Shown here piece after piece: positions 16,287-22,250 of a stretch of 64,000 nucleotides of DNA (its first letter is position 1; every line of letters begins with the position of its first letter). The stretch lies in the NCBI RefSeq assembly GCF_000466425.1, contig NZ_KE992152.1, positions 1-64,000 of the forward strand, in the 5' to 3' direction. The DNA is from Capnocytophaga sp. oral taxon 863 str. F0517 (GTDB taxonomy: Bacteria; Bacteroidota; Bacteroidia; Flavobacteriales; Flavobacteriaceae). A program made the position numbers and the translations under genes. A model generated the notes under the pieces. It did not search any database and was not told the DNA's origin. It was given only the letters and a program-made list of their open reading frames with translations.

Positions 16287-16532
16287 TTATTTTTCCACTA
16301 TTTTTACCATATTGTTTGCTACCAAATCGCTTAGAGACACTTCCAAGGCTTGAGCTATGCGATAGAGGGTTAGTAAGGTTGGGTTGGTGCGGCCTTGCTC
16401 TATGCGGGAGATATTGGTGGTATCAATATTTCCCTCGATACGCCCTACCAAATCCACCTGGGAGAGGCCTTTGCCGATGCGTATTTGCTGGATATTACGG
16501 CCTACTTGTTTAAAAATTTCTAACTTTTCCAT
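16287..16532 (-). CDS. Small XRE-family HTH regulator
   Basis: 81 residues from the ATG at 16532. Nearly the whole protein is a Cro/CI helix-turn-helix: VGRNIQQIRIGKGLSQVDLVGRI... then ISRIEQGRTNPTLLTLYRIAQALEVSLSDLV. Single-domain regulators of this kind often control adjacent restriction-modification, toxin-antitoxin or EVE-protein genes. Here the neighbour downstream is the EVE/PUA-like gene, whose promoter lies immediately after the XRE stop codon. Confidence 0.82.
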   Translation of the reverse strand: MEKLEIFKQVGRNIQQIRIGKGLSQVDLVGRIEGNIDTTNISRIEQGRTNPTLLTLYRIAQALEVSLSDLVANNMVKIVEK

Positions 16533-16706
16533 GTTTTTGTTTGGTAGCTTCAAAAAAAGTGTTATTTTTTCAATTCATAAATTAGCTATATTTTTATCTA
16601 AGAAGATAGATAATCAAGGTGAAAAAATACTATTATTACAAACTTTTAATATCTTGAAGATATTTATTATAATTTGCAAAAATACAAAGATTATTTGTAA
16701 TAGGCA

Positions 16707-17027
16707 ATGAATTTTATGATTATGGAACTTATACACACACTTTATTTCTTAAAAAAAATAAAAAATAAGGATTTATTACGAGATATTTGGAAACGTTATA
16801 TTGATGTGCAAGAAAAACTATTACAAAGGAGGTCAATTCCAATAAACATCATTCCAGAATCAGTTAGAATAGTTGATAAAAAATTGAAAATAACAGTTGA
16901 TGAATATGATAAAACATCTGAAATTCTTGATGTAATCAGTGAAAAATTTTATTTACAGGAAGATGAAATATGTATAGAAAAATCATATTTTTTAGCAGAT
17001 ATAGATATTATAGTCAATCATATTTAG
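16707..17027 (+). CDS. Hypothetical AT-rich protein
   Basis: 106 residues, starting at the first of three closely spaced ATG codons (residues 1, 4 and 6). No family recognised. It is charged and helix-rich at the N-terminus (KKIKNKDLLRDIWKRY), then alternates strands and acidic segments, without membrane segments or a signal peptide. Base composition is much more AT-rich than that of the core genes, like the ter strip. It stands alone, with no obvious partner; whether it is expressed is uncertain. Confidence 0.5.
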   Translation: MNFMIMELIHTLYFLKKIKNKDLLRDIWKRYIDVQEKLLQRRSIPINIIPESVRIVDKKLKITVDEYDKTSEILDVISEKFYLQEDEICIEKSYFLADIDIIVNHI

Positions 17028-17088
17028 AATGTGAATAAAATACCAATAAATAAGGCAAGGGATTCAACTCTAATATACTCTTTTTCAA

Positions 17089-17108
17089 GGGCTAATTGCC
17101 ATTAGCCC
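17089..17108. repeat. Short palindrome GGGCTAAT-TGCC-ATTAGCCC
   Basis: A perfect 8-base inverted repeat with a 4-base loop, followed by CTACACC. It resembles widespread small GC-rich palindromes of the form TAGGGGC...GCCCCTA. It could terminate the convergent alkD transcript, although there is only a weak T tract on that strand. Confidence 0.55.
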
Positions 17109-17173
17109 CTACACCTGCTCATGCTAATTTTTCGCAAACCATTTCTGTTTGACTATAAATGGAAGCAATAATT

Positions 17174-17869
17174 TTATGAAACCCTCCACCTGACCAGCAT
17201 CTCCTTCACTTCCTGCGTAATTCTCCTGCTTTCACGGGCTTTTTGGATGGCTTTGTTTTGGACAAAAGGGGAGAGGGTTTGGCTTTGGATAAGGGGTAGA
17301 GTCGCTTCGTACTGCTTGGCCAAGGCAGTGGCCAGATACCAAGCAATCATCATATTGACATAATATTCGTCCGACTGGATGTCGGCCACCAAGGAGAGCA
17401 TCTCGCTCTCAAAGTAGTCATCTAAGTAGTTGGACAGCAGCAGCCCTATACCATAGCGAATGGTATAGGGCTGCGGGCTTTGGAGCCACTGGAGGATATG
17501 GGTATAGGTCTCTTTCGGATGCTTTAGAAAAAGCTTAGGGGAAAAGGTATCACACACCGCCCAATTGTCTATATAGGGTAGGAGGGCTTCGGTATAGGCG
17601 ATGGCCTGGTCGAAGGTTTTGATTTGTTCTATGAGAAAGCCATGTAATAGGTTTTCCTCATGATAGTGGTGGGGAAGTGTATTGAGGAATTGCGCTACGG
17701 CTTCGGGTTGTTGCTTGGTGAGGTCTTTGGCTAACTTGCGTAGTGCAGGCAGGCGTACCCCAATGATACGCTCGCGGGAGAGCGTAGGGATGAGCTTATG
17801 GGTAAAATCGCCATAGGGGACATCCTGCAAGGCAAATAACAAAGAGGTAAAGGAGTTGTCTTGGAGCAT
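17174..17869 (-). CDS. DNA alkylation repair protein, AlkD-like HEAT-repeat glycosylase
   Basis: 231 residues from the ATG at 17869. The frame extends to 17950, but a good promoter lies inside that extension. The protein is all-helical HEAT-like, with the AlkD features RIIGVRLPALRKLAKDL (about 35-51), a YHEENLLHGFLI segment, IDNWAVCDTFSP containing the conserved Trp-x-x-x-Asp, and YYVNMMIAWYLATA. AlkD enzymes remove bulky or cationic alkylated bases such as 7-methylguanine without base flipping. Monocistronic and divergent from the ParE-type toxin-antitoxin operon. Confidence 0.88.
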   Translation of the reverse strand: MLQDNSFTSLLFALQDVPYGDFTHKLIPTLSRERIIGVRLPALRKLAKDLTKQQPEAVAQFLNTLPHHYHEENLLHGFLIEQIKTFDQAIAYTEALLPYIDNWAVCDTFSPKLFLKHPKETYTHILQWLQSPQPYTIRYGIGLLLSNYLDDYFESEMLSLVADIQSDEYYVNMMIAWYLATALAKQYEATLPLIQSQTLSPFVQNKAIQKARESRRITQEVKEMLVRWRVS

Positions 17870-17893
17870 GATACGGGGGTTAGTTATAGCAGA

Positions 17894-17901
17894 CAAAGGT
17901 A
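17894..17901 (-). promoter_or_regulatory. Promoter -7 element (TACCTTTG) for the alkD-like gene
   Basis: TACCTTTG on the minus strand, 24 bases before the ATG at 17869. Its position decides the start codon: the longer reading frame would begin upstream of it. Confidence 0.65.
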
Positions 17902-17926
17902 TAAAAAAATAAGGACTTTTTGGGGA

Positions 17927-17953
17927 TTGTTTACTATTAATTTCGTACATTTG
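17927..17953 (+). promoter_or_regulatory. Promoter (TTG-N16-TACATTTG) for the toxin-antitoxin pair
   Basis: TTG at 17927-17929 and TACATTTG at 17946-17953 on the plus strand. The spacer is slightly short. The untranslated leader before 18033 is about 75 bases. Confidence 0.55.
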
Positions 17954-18032
17954 CCGAAAGTTTAGAGATTAAGGGGCAGTGATTGGCTTTTGAGAAACTT
18001 TATTATTTTGATAAAACTATAAAGATAGAGTA

Positions 18033-18278
18033 ATGAGTACAAATACAATACAATTAAAAGAAAAACTAAATTTCCATCAGTATCAGATGATTGTGAATTT
18101 TCTAGAGGAGATAGGTATTGAAGTATTACCTCCACAAGAAGATCCTTATGATGGTCTTTCTTTGGAAGAATTACAAAAAATAGAAGAGTCTAGAGAACAG
18201 ATTAAGCAAGGTCTTTTTTCTACTAATGAAGAAGTTCTAAGAAAAGTAAAAGAGAGATATGGAGCTAATTTGGTCTAA
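18033..18278 (+). CDS. Antitoxin of a ParE/RelE-type pair
   Basis: 81 residues. The N-terminal half (IQLKEKLNFHQYQMIVNFLEE) is followed by an acidic linker and a C-terminal helix EELQKIEESREQIKQG, typical of small Bacteroidota antitoxins in which the tail wraps the toxin. The stop codon lies 20 bases inside the following toxin gene, a strong sign of coupled translation. Probably autoregulatory together with the toxin. Confidence 0.78.
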   Translation: MSTNTIQLKEKLNFHQYQMIVNFLEEIGIEVLPPQEDPYDGLSLEELQKIEESREQIKQGLFSTNEEVLRKVKERYGANLV

Positions 18279-18561
18279 AAATGCAGAAAATAGTTTTCTA
18301 GAAACACTTGATTTTTGGTATGAACATAATGGTTCTTATGAATATCCTAGGAAAATAATCATAGAAACAGAGAAAGCAATAGAGGAGATTAAGAAATATC
18401 CTTATTCAGTCAGATATTTGGCTGAATTAGGGTTACATAAAAAAGCAATAATGAAAGGAAGATTTCTTCTATATTATCAAATTAGAGAAGCGGATGCAAT
18501 GATAGAACTTCTTTACTTTAGGAGTTCTAAACAGCAGCCTTTGGAAGAGATTTTAAGTTGA
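18259..18561 (+). CDS. ParE/RelE-superfamily toxin
   Basis: 100 residues. Begins with MELIWSKNAENSF, continues with LDFWYEHNGS, a helix IIIETEKAIEEIKKYPYSVRYL, and the C-terminal strands KGRFLLYYQI and LLYFRSSKQQP. This is the compact ParE/RelE fold. It overlaps the antitoxin gene by 20 bases. Whether it targets gyrase (ParE) or ribosome-bound mRNA (RelE) cannot be decided from sequence reading. Confidence 0.82.
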   Translation: MELIWSKNAENSFLETLDFWYEHNGSYEYPRKIIIETEKAIEEIKKYPYSVRYLAELGLHKKAIMKGRFLLYYQIREADAMIELLYFRSSKQQPLEEILS

Positions 18562-18597
18562 GAAGATAATAAAAAATAGCATAAGGAAGAAAAATTG

Positions 18598-19170
18598 ATG
18601 GAACAAGCGATTATAGCAGCAGGTTGTTTTTGGTGTACAGAGGCGATTTTCAAGCGGCTGATAGGTGTGGAGCAGGTGGAAGTGGGTTTCACAGGGGGTA
18701 CTGTACCTCATCCTACCTATAAGGAGGTATGTACAGGGCAGACTGGTCATGCGGAGGCAATTCGTATCACCTATGACCCGAAGGTATGCTCTTATTTGGA
18801 TATATTGGAGGTCTTTTGGCAAGCGCACGACCCTACTACCCTGAACCGCCAGGGGGATGATGTGGGTACCCAGTACCGCTCGGCTATCTTTTACCTTAAT
18901 GAAAGCCAACATCAGGCTGCTTTGCTTAGCCGAGAGCAGGTAGCTAAGCTATGGGAGGCACCTATAGTGACCGAAATTGTGCCAGCGTGGGAGTTTTATC
19001 CCGCTCAGGAGGATTATCTGATCAATTATTACGAAAATAATACCGACAGAGGTTATTGTATCTTTACCATTGCCCCGAAAATCAATAAGATACATGATCT
19101 TTTTATACAAAAAATAAAACCTATTTATCAAGCCTTAGAACATGAAAACAGAACTCAAGAAACTCTATGA
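18598..19170 (+). CDS. msrA: Peptide-methionine (S)-S-oxide reductase MsrA
   Basis: 190 residues from the ATG at 18598 (the TTG at 18595 is an alternative). Catalytic motif GCFWCTEA at residues 10-17, followed by the FTGGTVPHPTYKEVCTGQTGHAE substrate region and GTQYRSAIFY. It reduces methionine-S-sulfoxide in damaged proteins. Its last 29 bases overlap the next gene, and a HAD phosphatase gene is coupled behind that, suggesting a three-gene transcript. The C-terminal residues after NKIHDLF are not typical and vary among MsrA proteins. Confidence 0.95.
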   Translation: MEQAIIAAGCFWCTEAIFKRLIGVEQVEVGFTGGTVPHPTYKEVCTGQTGHAEAIRITYDPKVCSYLDILEVFWQAHDPTTLNRQGDDVGTQYRSAIFYLNESQHQAALLSREQVAKLWEAPIVTEIVPAWEFYPAQEDYLINYYENNTDRGYCIFTIAPKINKIHDLFIQKIKPIYQALEHENRTQETL

Positions 19171-19369
19171 GGGTGACCTTTCCACGGTAACCCTATTGAA
19201 GGCCGCTTTGGAAGCGGTGGAGATTACCCCTATTGTCAAGGATCCTATGGCTTCGGCTACCATCGCAGGTTATGGAGCCTTGGGAGGAGCGCAGCAGGTC
19301 TTTGTCTTCGAAGACCAATGGGAGCAAGCCACGACAATACTGAGAGAACTAAACCTCAACGAAGGATGA
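19142..19369 (+). CDS. DUF2007-type putative signal-transducing protein
   Basis: 75 residues. A small ferredoxin-like protein pattern: KKLYEGDLSTVTLLKAALEA, then DPMASATIAG, QQVFVFEDQWEQATTIL. It matches the DUF2007 family of small soluble proteins of unknown role. The gene overlaps msrA by 29 bases and the HAD gene by 4 bases (ATGA). Confidence 0.78.
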   Translation: MKTELKKLYEGDLSTVTLLKAALEAVEITPIVKDPMASATIAGYGALGGAQQVFVFEDQWEQATTILRELNLNEG

Positions 19370-20169
19370 TCAAACTTATTATTTCCGATATGGACGGGAC
19401 ACTCCTTAATAGTCAGCATGAGTTGCCCCGGGACTTTATGTATGTATTCGAGCAATTGGAGCAGCGAGGTATCTATTTCTGTGCGGCCAGTGGGCGGCAG
19501 TACCTGAGTTTGCTACAGTTCTTTGCTCCGGTGAAGGATCGCATGGCCTTTATTTCTGAAAATGGTGCCTTTGTCAATGTAAATGGAAAGGAGGTCTATC
19601 AGAATGCTATTGCGCCTTATCATATACAGTTGGCTTTGGAGCGTAGCAAGAGCTTTTCTGGTATGGCGATAGGGCTTTGTGGCAAGAAGGCTACTTATCT
19701 CTTTCCTACAACCCCTTATGCAGAGCAGCAGGTGCGCATATACCATCATACGGTGGTGAAAGTGACTGATTTCTCTGAGATTCAGGATGATATATTCCAA
19801 ATTACGCTTTTTGATCCTCAGGGGGCACGCGAGCGTTCTTTCCCTGCTTTTGCTTCCTTTTCTCAAGAGGGACTTAAGGTGACCATCTCGGGGGCTTATT
19901 GGATTGATATCACCAATGCAGGGGTCAATAAGGGAGTAGCGGTAGAAGCGCTCCAAGCATCCTTGGGCATCACTCCTGATGAGACGATGGCTTTCGGGGA
20001 CTATCTCAATGATTTAGAGATGCTTACAAGAGCTACCTATAGCTATGCTATGAAGAATGCCCAAGAGGAAGTCAAGCAAGTGGCGGCTTACCAGACGGAG
20101 GAAGACAATAATAATGATGGGGTGTTAAAAACTATTGTCAAAGAGTTAAAAATTACTTTTATTTCCTAA
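19366..20169 (+). CDS. Cof-type HAD-IIB phosphatase
   Basis: 267 residues from the ATG at 19366, which overlaps the previous stop (ATGA); a longer frame from 19318 is unlikely. HAD motif I is SDMDGTLLNS with nucleophile Asp near residue 8; motif II is CAASGRQ; the motif III Lys is in NAGVNKGVAVEAL; motif IV is AFGDYLNDLEML. The cap is of the Cof (IIB) type. Such enzymes dephosphorylate sugar phosphates, nucleotides or pyridoxal phosphate, and the substrate cannot be read from sequence. Confidence 0.9.
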   Translation: MIKLIISDMDGTLLNSQHELPRDFMYVFEQLEQRGIYFCAASGRQYLSLLQFFAPVKDRMAFISENGAFVNVNGKEVYQNAIAPYHIQLALERSKSFSGMAIGLCGKKATYLFPTTPYAEQQVRIYHHTVVKVTDFSEIQDDIFQITLFDPQGARERSFPAFASFSQEGLKVTISGAYWIDITNAGVNKGVAVEALQASLGITPDETMAFGDYLNDLEMLTRATYSYAMKNAQEEVKQVAAYQTEEDNNNDGVLKTIVKELKITFIS

Positions 20170-20268
20170 GGAGATAAAAGGAATTTCTTTTTTGAATTTG
20201 TTGTTTTTATTAATAAATTCGTTTTTCCAAACAAAATTAAGGGATTAACTAAACTTTAATCAGCTATA

Positions 20269-20298
20269 TTGCTTTATTACTGAAAAAACGTACTTTTG
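20269..20298 (+). promoter_or_regulatory. Promoter (TTG-N19-TACTTTTG) for the lysozyme-like gene
   Basis: TTG at 20269-20271 and TACTTTTG at 20291-20298 with an ideal 19-base spacer. The leader before the ATG at 20372 is about 70 bases and holds a hairpin. Confidence 0.75.
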
Positions 20299-20321
20299 CC
20301 CCTGTGAAATTTTAAGCACTT

Positions 20322-20343
20322 CTTGCTAACAGTTTTTAGCAAG
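20322..20343 (+). promoter_or_regulatory. 5'-leader hairpin CTTGCTAA-N6-TTAGCAAG
   Basis: A perfect 8-base stem with a 6-base loop in the untranslated leader, about 20-40 bases after the predicted transcription start. No T tract follows, so it is not an attenuator of the usual kind. It might affect mRNA stability or translation. Confidence 0.5.
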
Positions 20344-20371
20344 GAGGTCAGTCTTAAAGAAAAAACAGAAA

Positions 20372-21031
20372 ATGCTTAAGAACAAGAAAAAGTACCTTTC
20401 TATGGCCAAGGATTTTCTCTTTCCAATGGGAATATCTGCTGTAGTAGCCACCCTTTTAACACCCTCTTTAGGCACTCAAAAAGACCTTCACGCCAGCCTA
20501 AGGGTAGAAACGTCTCAACAGGTGAGCGTAAGCCCAGTAGCCGACAACTCACCAAGGGTTTCTCCTATGAATCATCGCAATGATTTTATAGGTTTTAAAG
20601 AAAAAATGGGCTATCGAGAGTCTCGCAACAACTACTTTATTACCAATCCGTATGGACATGTAGGCAAATACCAGTTTGGCAAATCAGCCTTGAAGTTTTT
20701 CGGTGTTTCCCAATCGGAGTTTCTCAACAATCCTGCCTTACAGGAGAATGTTTTTTATGCTAGCTTGGCACACAATAAGTGGAAGCTCCAGTATGAGATA
20801 CGTACCTTTGCCGGTAAGAATTTTGCCGGTATCCCGATCACCGAATCAGGGATTTTGGCCGCTGCTCACCTCTTAGGTACCGGTAGTGTGAAGTCCTTCT
20901 TCAAGTCCGATGGGAAAACGGAATTCGCCGATGCCAACGGCACCAGTATCATTAATTATATGAAGAGCTTCCAGCACTTCGACCTCTCTGGGATTAAGCC
21001 CAGCAAATACGATGGACGAAAACTCATATAA
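20372..21031 (+). CDS. Lysozyme/transglycosylase-like exported protein
   Basis: 219 residues. A hydrophobic N-terminal segment (about 14-34) suggests export or membrane anchoring. After a Ser/Val/Pro-rich linker comes YRESRNNYFITNPYGHVGKY and QFGKSALKFFG, the pattern of Bacteroidota SLT/lysozyme-like domains, with Glu83 as the candidate catalytic residue. The later AAHLLGTGSVKSFFK segment resembles the lysozyme fold C-lobe. It may cleave peptidoglycan during growth or secretion. Monocistronic, with a good promoter and a strong terminator. Confidence 0.72.
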   Translation: MLKNKKKYLSMAKDFLFPMGISAVVATLLTPSLGTQKDLHASLRVETSQQVSVSPVADNSPRVSPMNHRNDFIGFKEKMGYRESRNNYFITNPYGHVGKYQFGKSALKFFGVSQSEFLNNPALQENVFYASLAHNKWKLQYEIRTFAGKNFAGIPITESGILAAAHLLGTGSVKSFFKSDGKTEFADANGTSIINYMKSFQHFDLSGIKPSKYDGRKLI

Positions 21032-21033
21032 TT

Positions 21034-21075
21034 AGTGACTAACGACGAGCGACTAACAATTAGTGACTAATAACA
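21034..21075. repeat. Heptanucleotide tandem repeat, 6 units (GTGACTA class)
   Basis: Units: agtgact, aacgacg, agcgact, aacaatt, agtgact, aataaca. Begins 2 bases after the stop codon of the lysozyme-like gene and runs into its terminator. Confidence 0.8.
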
Positions 21076-21116
21076 AGCACCAATAATGAACTATCATTAT
21101 TGGTGCTTTTCTTTTT
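21075..21116 (+). terminator. Rho-independent terminator of the lysozyme-like gene
   Basis: A 15-base perfect stem (AAGCACCAATAATGA and its complement) with loop ACTA, followed by TTTTCTTTTT. Confidence 0.92.
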
Positions 21117-21189
21117 ATTACGGTATAGACAATTAATAATCAATGTATTGAAAAAATCAATTAGAAATAAAAAATATTTCAAAAAATAT

Positions 21190-21220
21190 TTGGTTTATAA
21201 GATAAACTTGTTTATCTTTG
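21190..21220 (+). promoter_or_regulatory. Promoter (TTG-N20-TATCTTTG) of the membrane protein/wHTH pair
   Basis: TTG at 21190-21192 and TATCTTTG at 21213-21220. It overlaps a longer upstream reading frame and so supports the ATG at 21254 as the true start. Confidence 0.75.
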
Positions 21221-21253
21221 CGGTGTATTTCAAACCTTATAAATTATATCATC

Positions 21254-21847
21254 ATGGAACTACAACCCGCCGATAGCTTGAAGCTCATTCAGGCTATCAT
21301 TCGTCAAAGGAAACAAAAGTATGAAGAAAATGGTTTCTTCTTGATTTTTTGGAGTGTATTGGTTTCCTTCTCTGGAATCATACAATTTGTAATGCTTGCC
21401 ACGGATTACTATCCTCGCTATTCTTGGATAGGCTGGGGCGTACTGATGCCCTTAGGGTTTCTTATCACGTTCTTTACCAAGATGAAAGAGGGAATCAGAA
21501 CCCGAAAAGAGAAAAAAAGTACCGACTCGCTCGACTGGCTTTGGCTGGTAGCTGGTTTAGGGGCTATCTCTTGTTTTTGCTTGCCTTTTAGTAATTGGAA
21601 GAATTATGAGATTGCGATGCTGGTGATTTATCTACCGTTCTCATTTGTATCCTTGGCGATCGCCCTATACCTAAAGGCGTCCTTATGGGTGGTTACTTCT
21701 ATAATAGGAATCATACTCACTTATAGTGTGTTGTTCTTCCATTATGGGATAGCCTTACCGCTACTTAGTGCCGTATTGGCCTGCTTGTTATTCCTTATCC
21801 CAGGGATTCAGTTCTATACTAACTACAAAAAGCAAATGAATGTTTAG
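21254..21847 (+). CDS. Integral membrane protein, paired with a wHTH regulator
   Basis: 197 residues from the ATG at 21254, 34 bases after the promoter. A soluble N-terminal stretch (MELQPADSLKLIQAIIRQRK) is followed by several hydrophobic segments: about 29-49, 57-75, 98-115, 122-142 and 150-190. There is a basic loop RTRKEKK near residue 85. No recognised family, but membrane proteins with this N-terminal pattern frequently precede a small winged-helix gene in Bacteroidota. The 8-base overlap with the next gene indicates a functional pair, perhaps a membrane sensor or exporter and its regulator. Confidence 0.72.
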   Translation: MELQPADSLKLIQAIIRQRKQKYEENGFFLIFWSVLVSFSGIIQFVMLATDYYPRYSWIGWGVLMPLGFLITFFTKMKEGIRTRKEKKSTDSLDWLWLVAGLGAISCFCLPFSNWKNYEIAMLVIYLPFSFVSLAIALYLKASLWVVTSIIGIILTYSVLFFHYGIALPLLSAVLACLLFLIPGIQFYTNYKKQMNV

Positions 21848-22130
21848 TGATTTAGACCCTATCTTGCACTCCCAGCTTAGATTGGCGATAGTCTCCTTGC
21901 TTATAGCAGAAGAAAAGGCTGATTTTGCACGGATAAAGCAAGCTACTAAGGCCACTTCAGGAAATATCTCGGTACAGATACAAAAATTGGAAACCGCAGG
22001 CTATATCTCAGTCACCAAGTCCTTCAAGGATAATTACCCCAATACCGAAATCACCCTCACCCATAAGGGACTGTTAGCCTTTGAGAGTTATGTGGAGGCG
22101 CTAAAGAGTTATTTGGTTATTAATAATTAG
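21840..22130 (+). CDS. Winged-helix transcriptional regulator (HTH_34/MarR-like)
   Basis: 96 residues. The pattern FSDLDPILHSQLRLAIVSLL, ARIKQATKATSGNISVQIQKL and AGYISVTKSFKDN then TEITLTHKGLLAFESYVEAL is the winged-helix fold of stand-alone dimeric repressors: recognition helix TSGNISVQIQKLE and wing around NYPNTEITLT. Overlaps the membrane protein gene by 8 bases. Probably autoregulates the operon. Confidence 0.85.
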   Translation: MFSDLDPILHSQLRLAIVSLLIAEEKADFARIKQATKATSGNISVQIQKLETAGYISVTKSFKDNYPNTEITLTHKGLLAFESYVEALKSYLVINN

Positions 22131-22140
22131 TGCTTAATTT

Positions 22141-22174
22141 GTCAATTTGCTAATGAACTCATTGGCAAATTGAC
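22141..22174. repeat. Near-perfect 34-base hairpin between wHTH gene and argS
   Basis: Two 16-base arms (GTCAATTTGCTAATGA and its complement, with one G-T pair) around a 2-base centre. It is also divisible into heptamers (gtcaatt, tgctaat, gaactca, ttggcaa, attgaca), linking it to the local repeat family. It may terminate the upstream operon, but lacks a T tract, and its right arm contains the TTG of the argS promoter. Confidence 0.7.
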
Positions 22175-22192
22175 AAATTATTCTTATCTTTG
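22162..22192 (+). promoter_or_regulatory. Promoter (TTG-N20-TATCTTTG) for argS
   Basis: TTG at 22162-22164, inside the hairpin, and TATCTTTG at 22185-22192. Leader of about 52 bases. Confidence 0.75.
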
Positions 22193-22250
22193 CAACTTAA
22201 TTAGCAAGCGGCAGATTTCGTGCCTTTGCGCTCTTTAAATTAAGTACCTC

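Noticed and set aside
17870-17950. Longer start for the AlkD-like protein
   Set aside because: The extension covers a TACCTTTG promoter on the same strand and the TACATTTG element of the divergent operon, and adds residues not typical of AlkD.
20305-20371. Known riboswitch in the lysozyme-like gene leader
   Set aside because: The leader is too short and carries only one hairpin; no match to a riboswitch class core could be seen.
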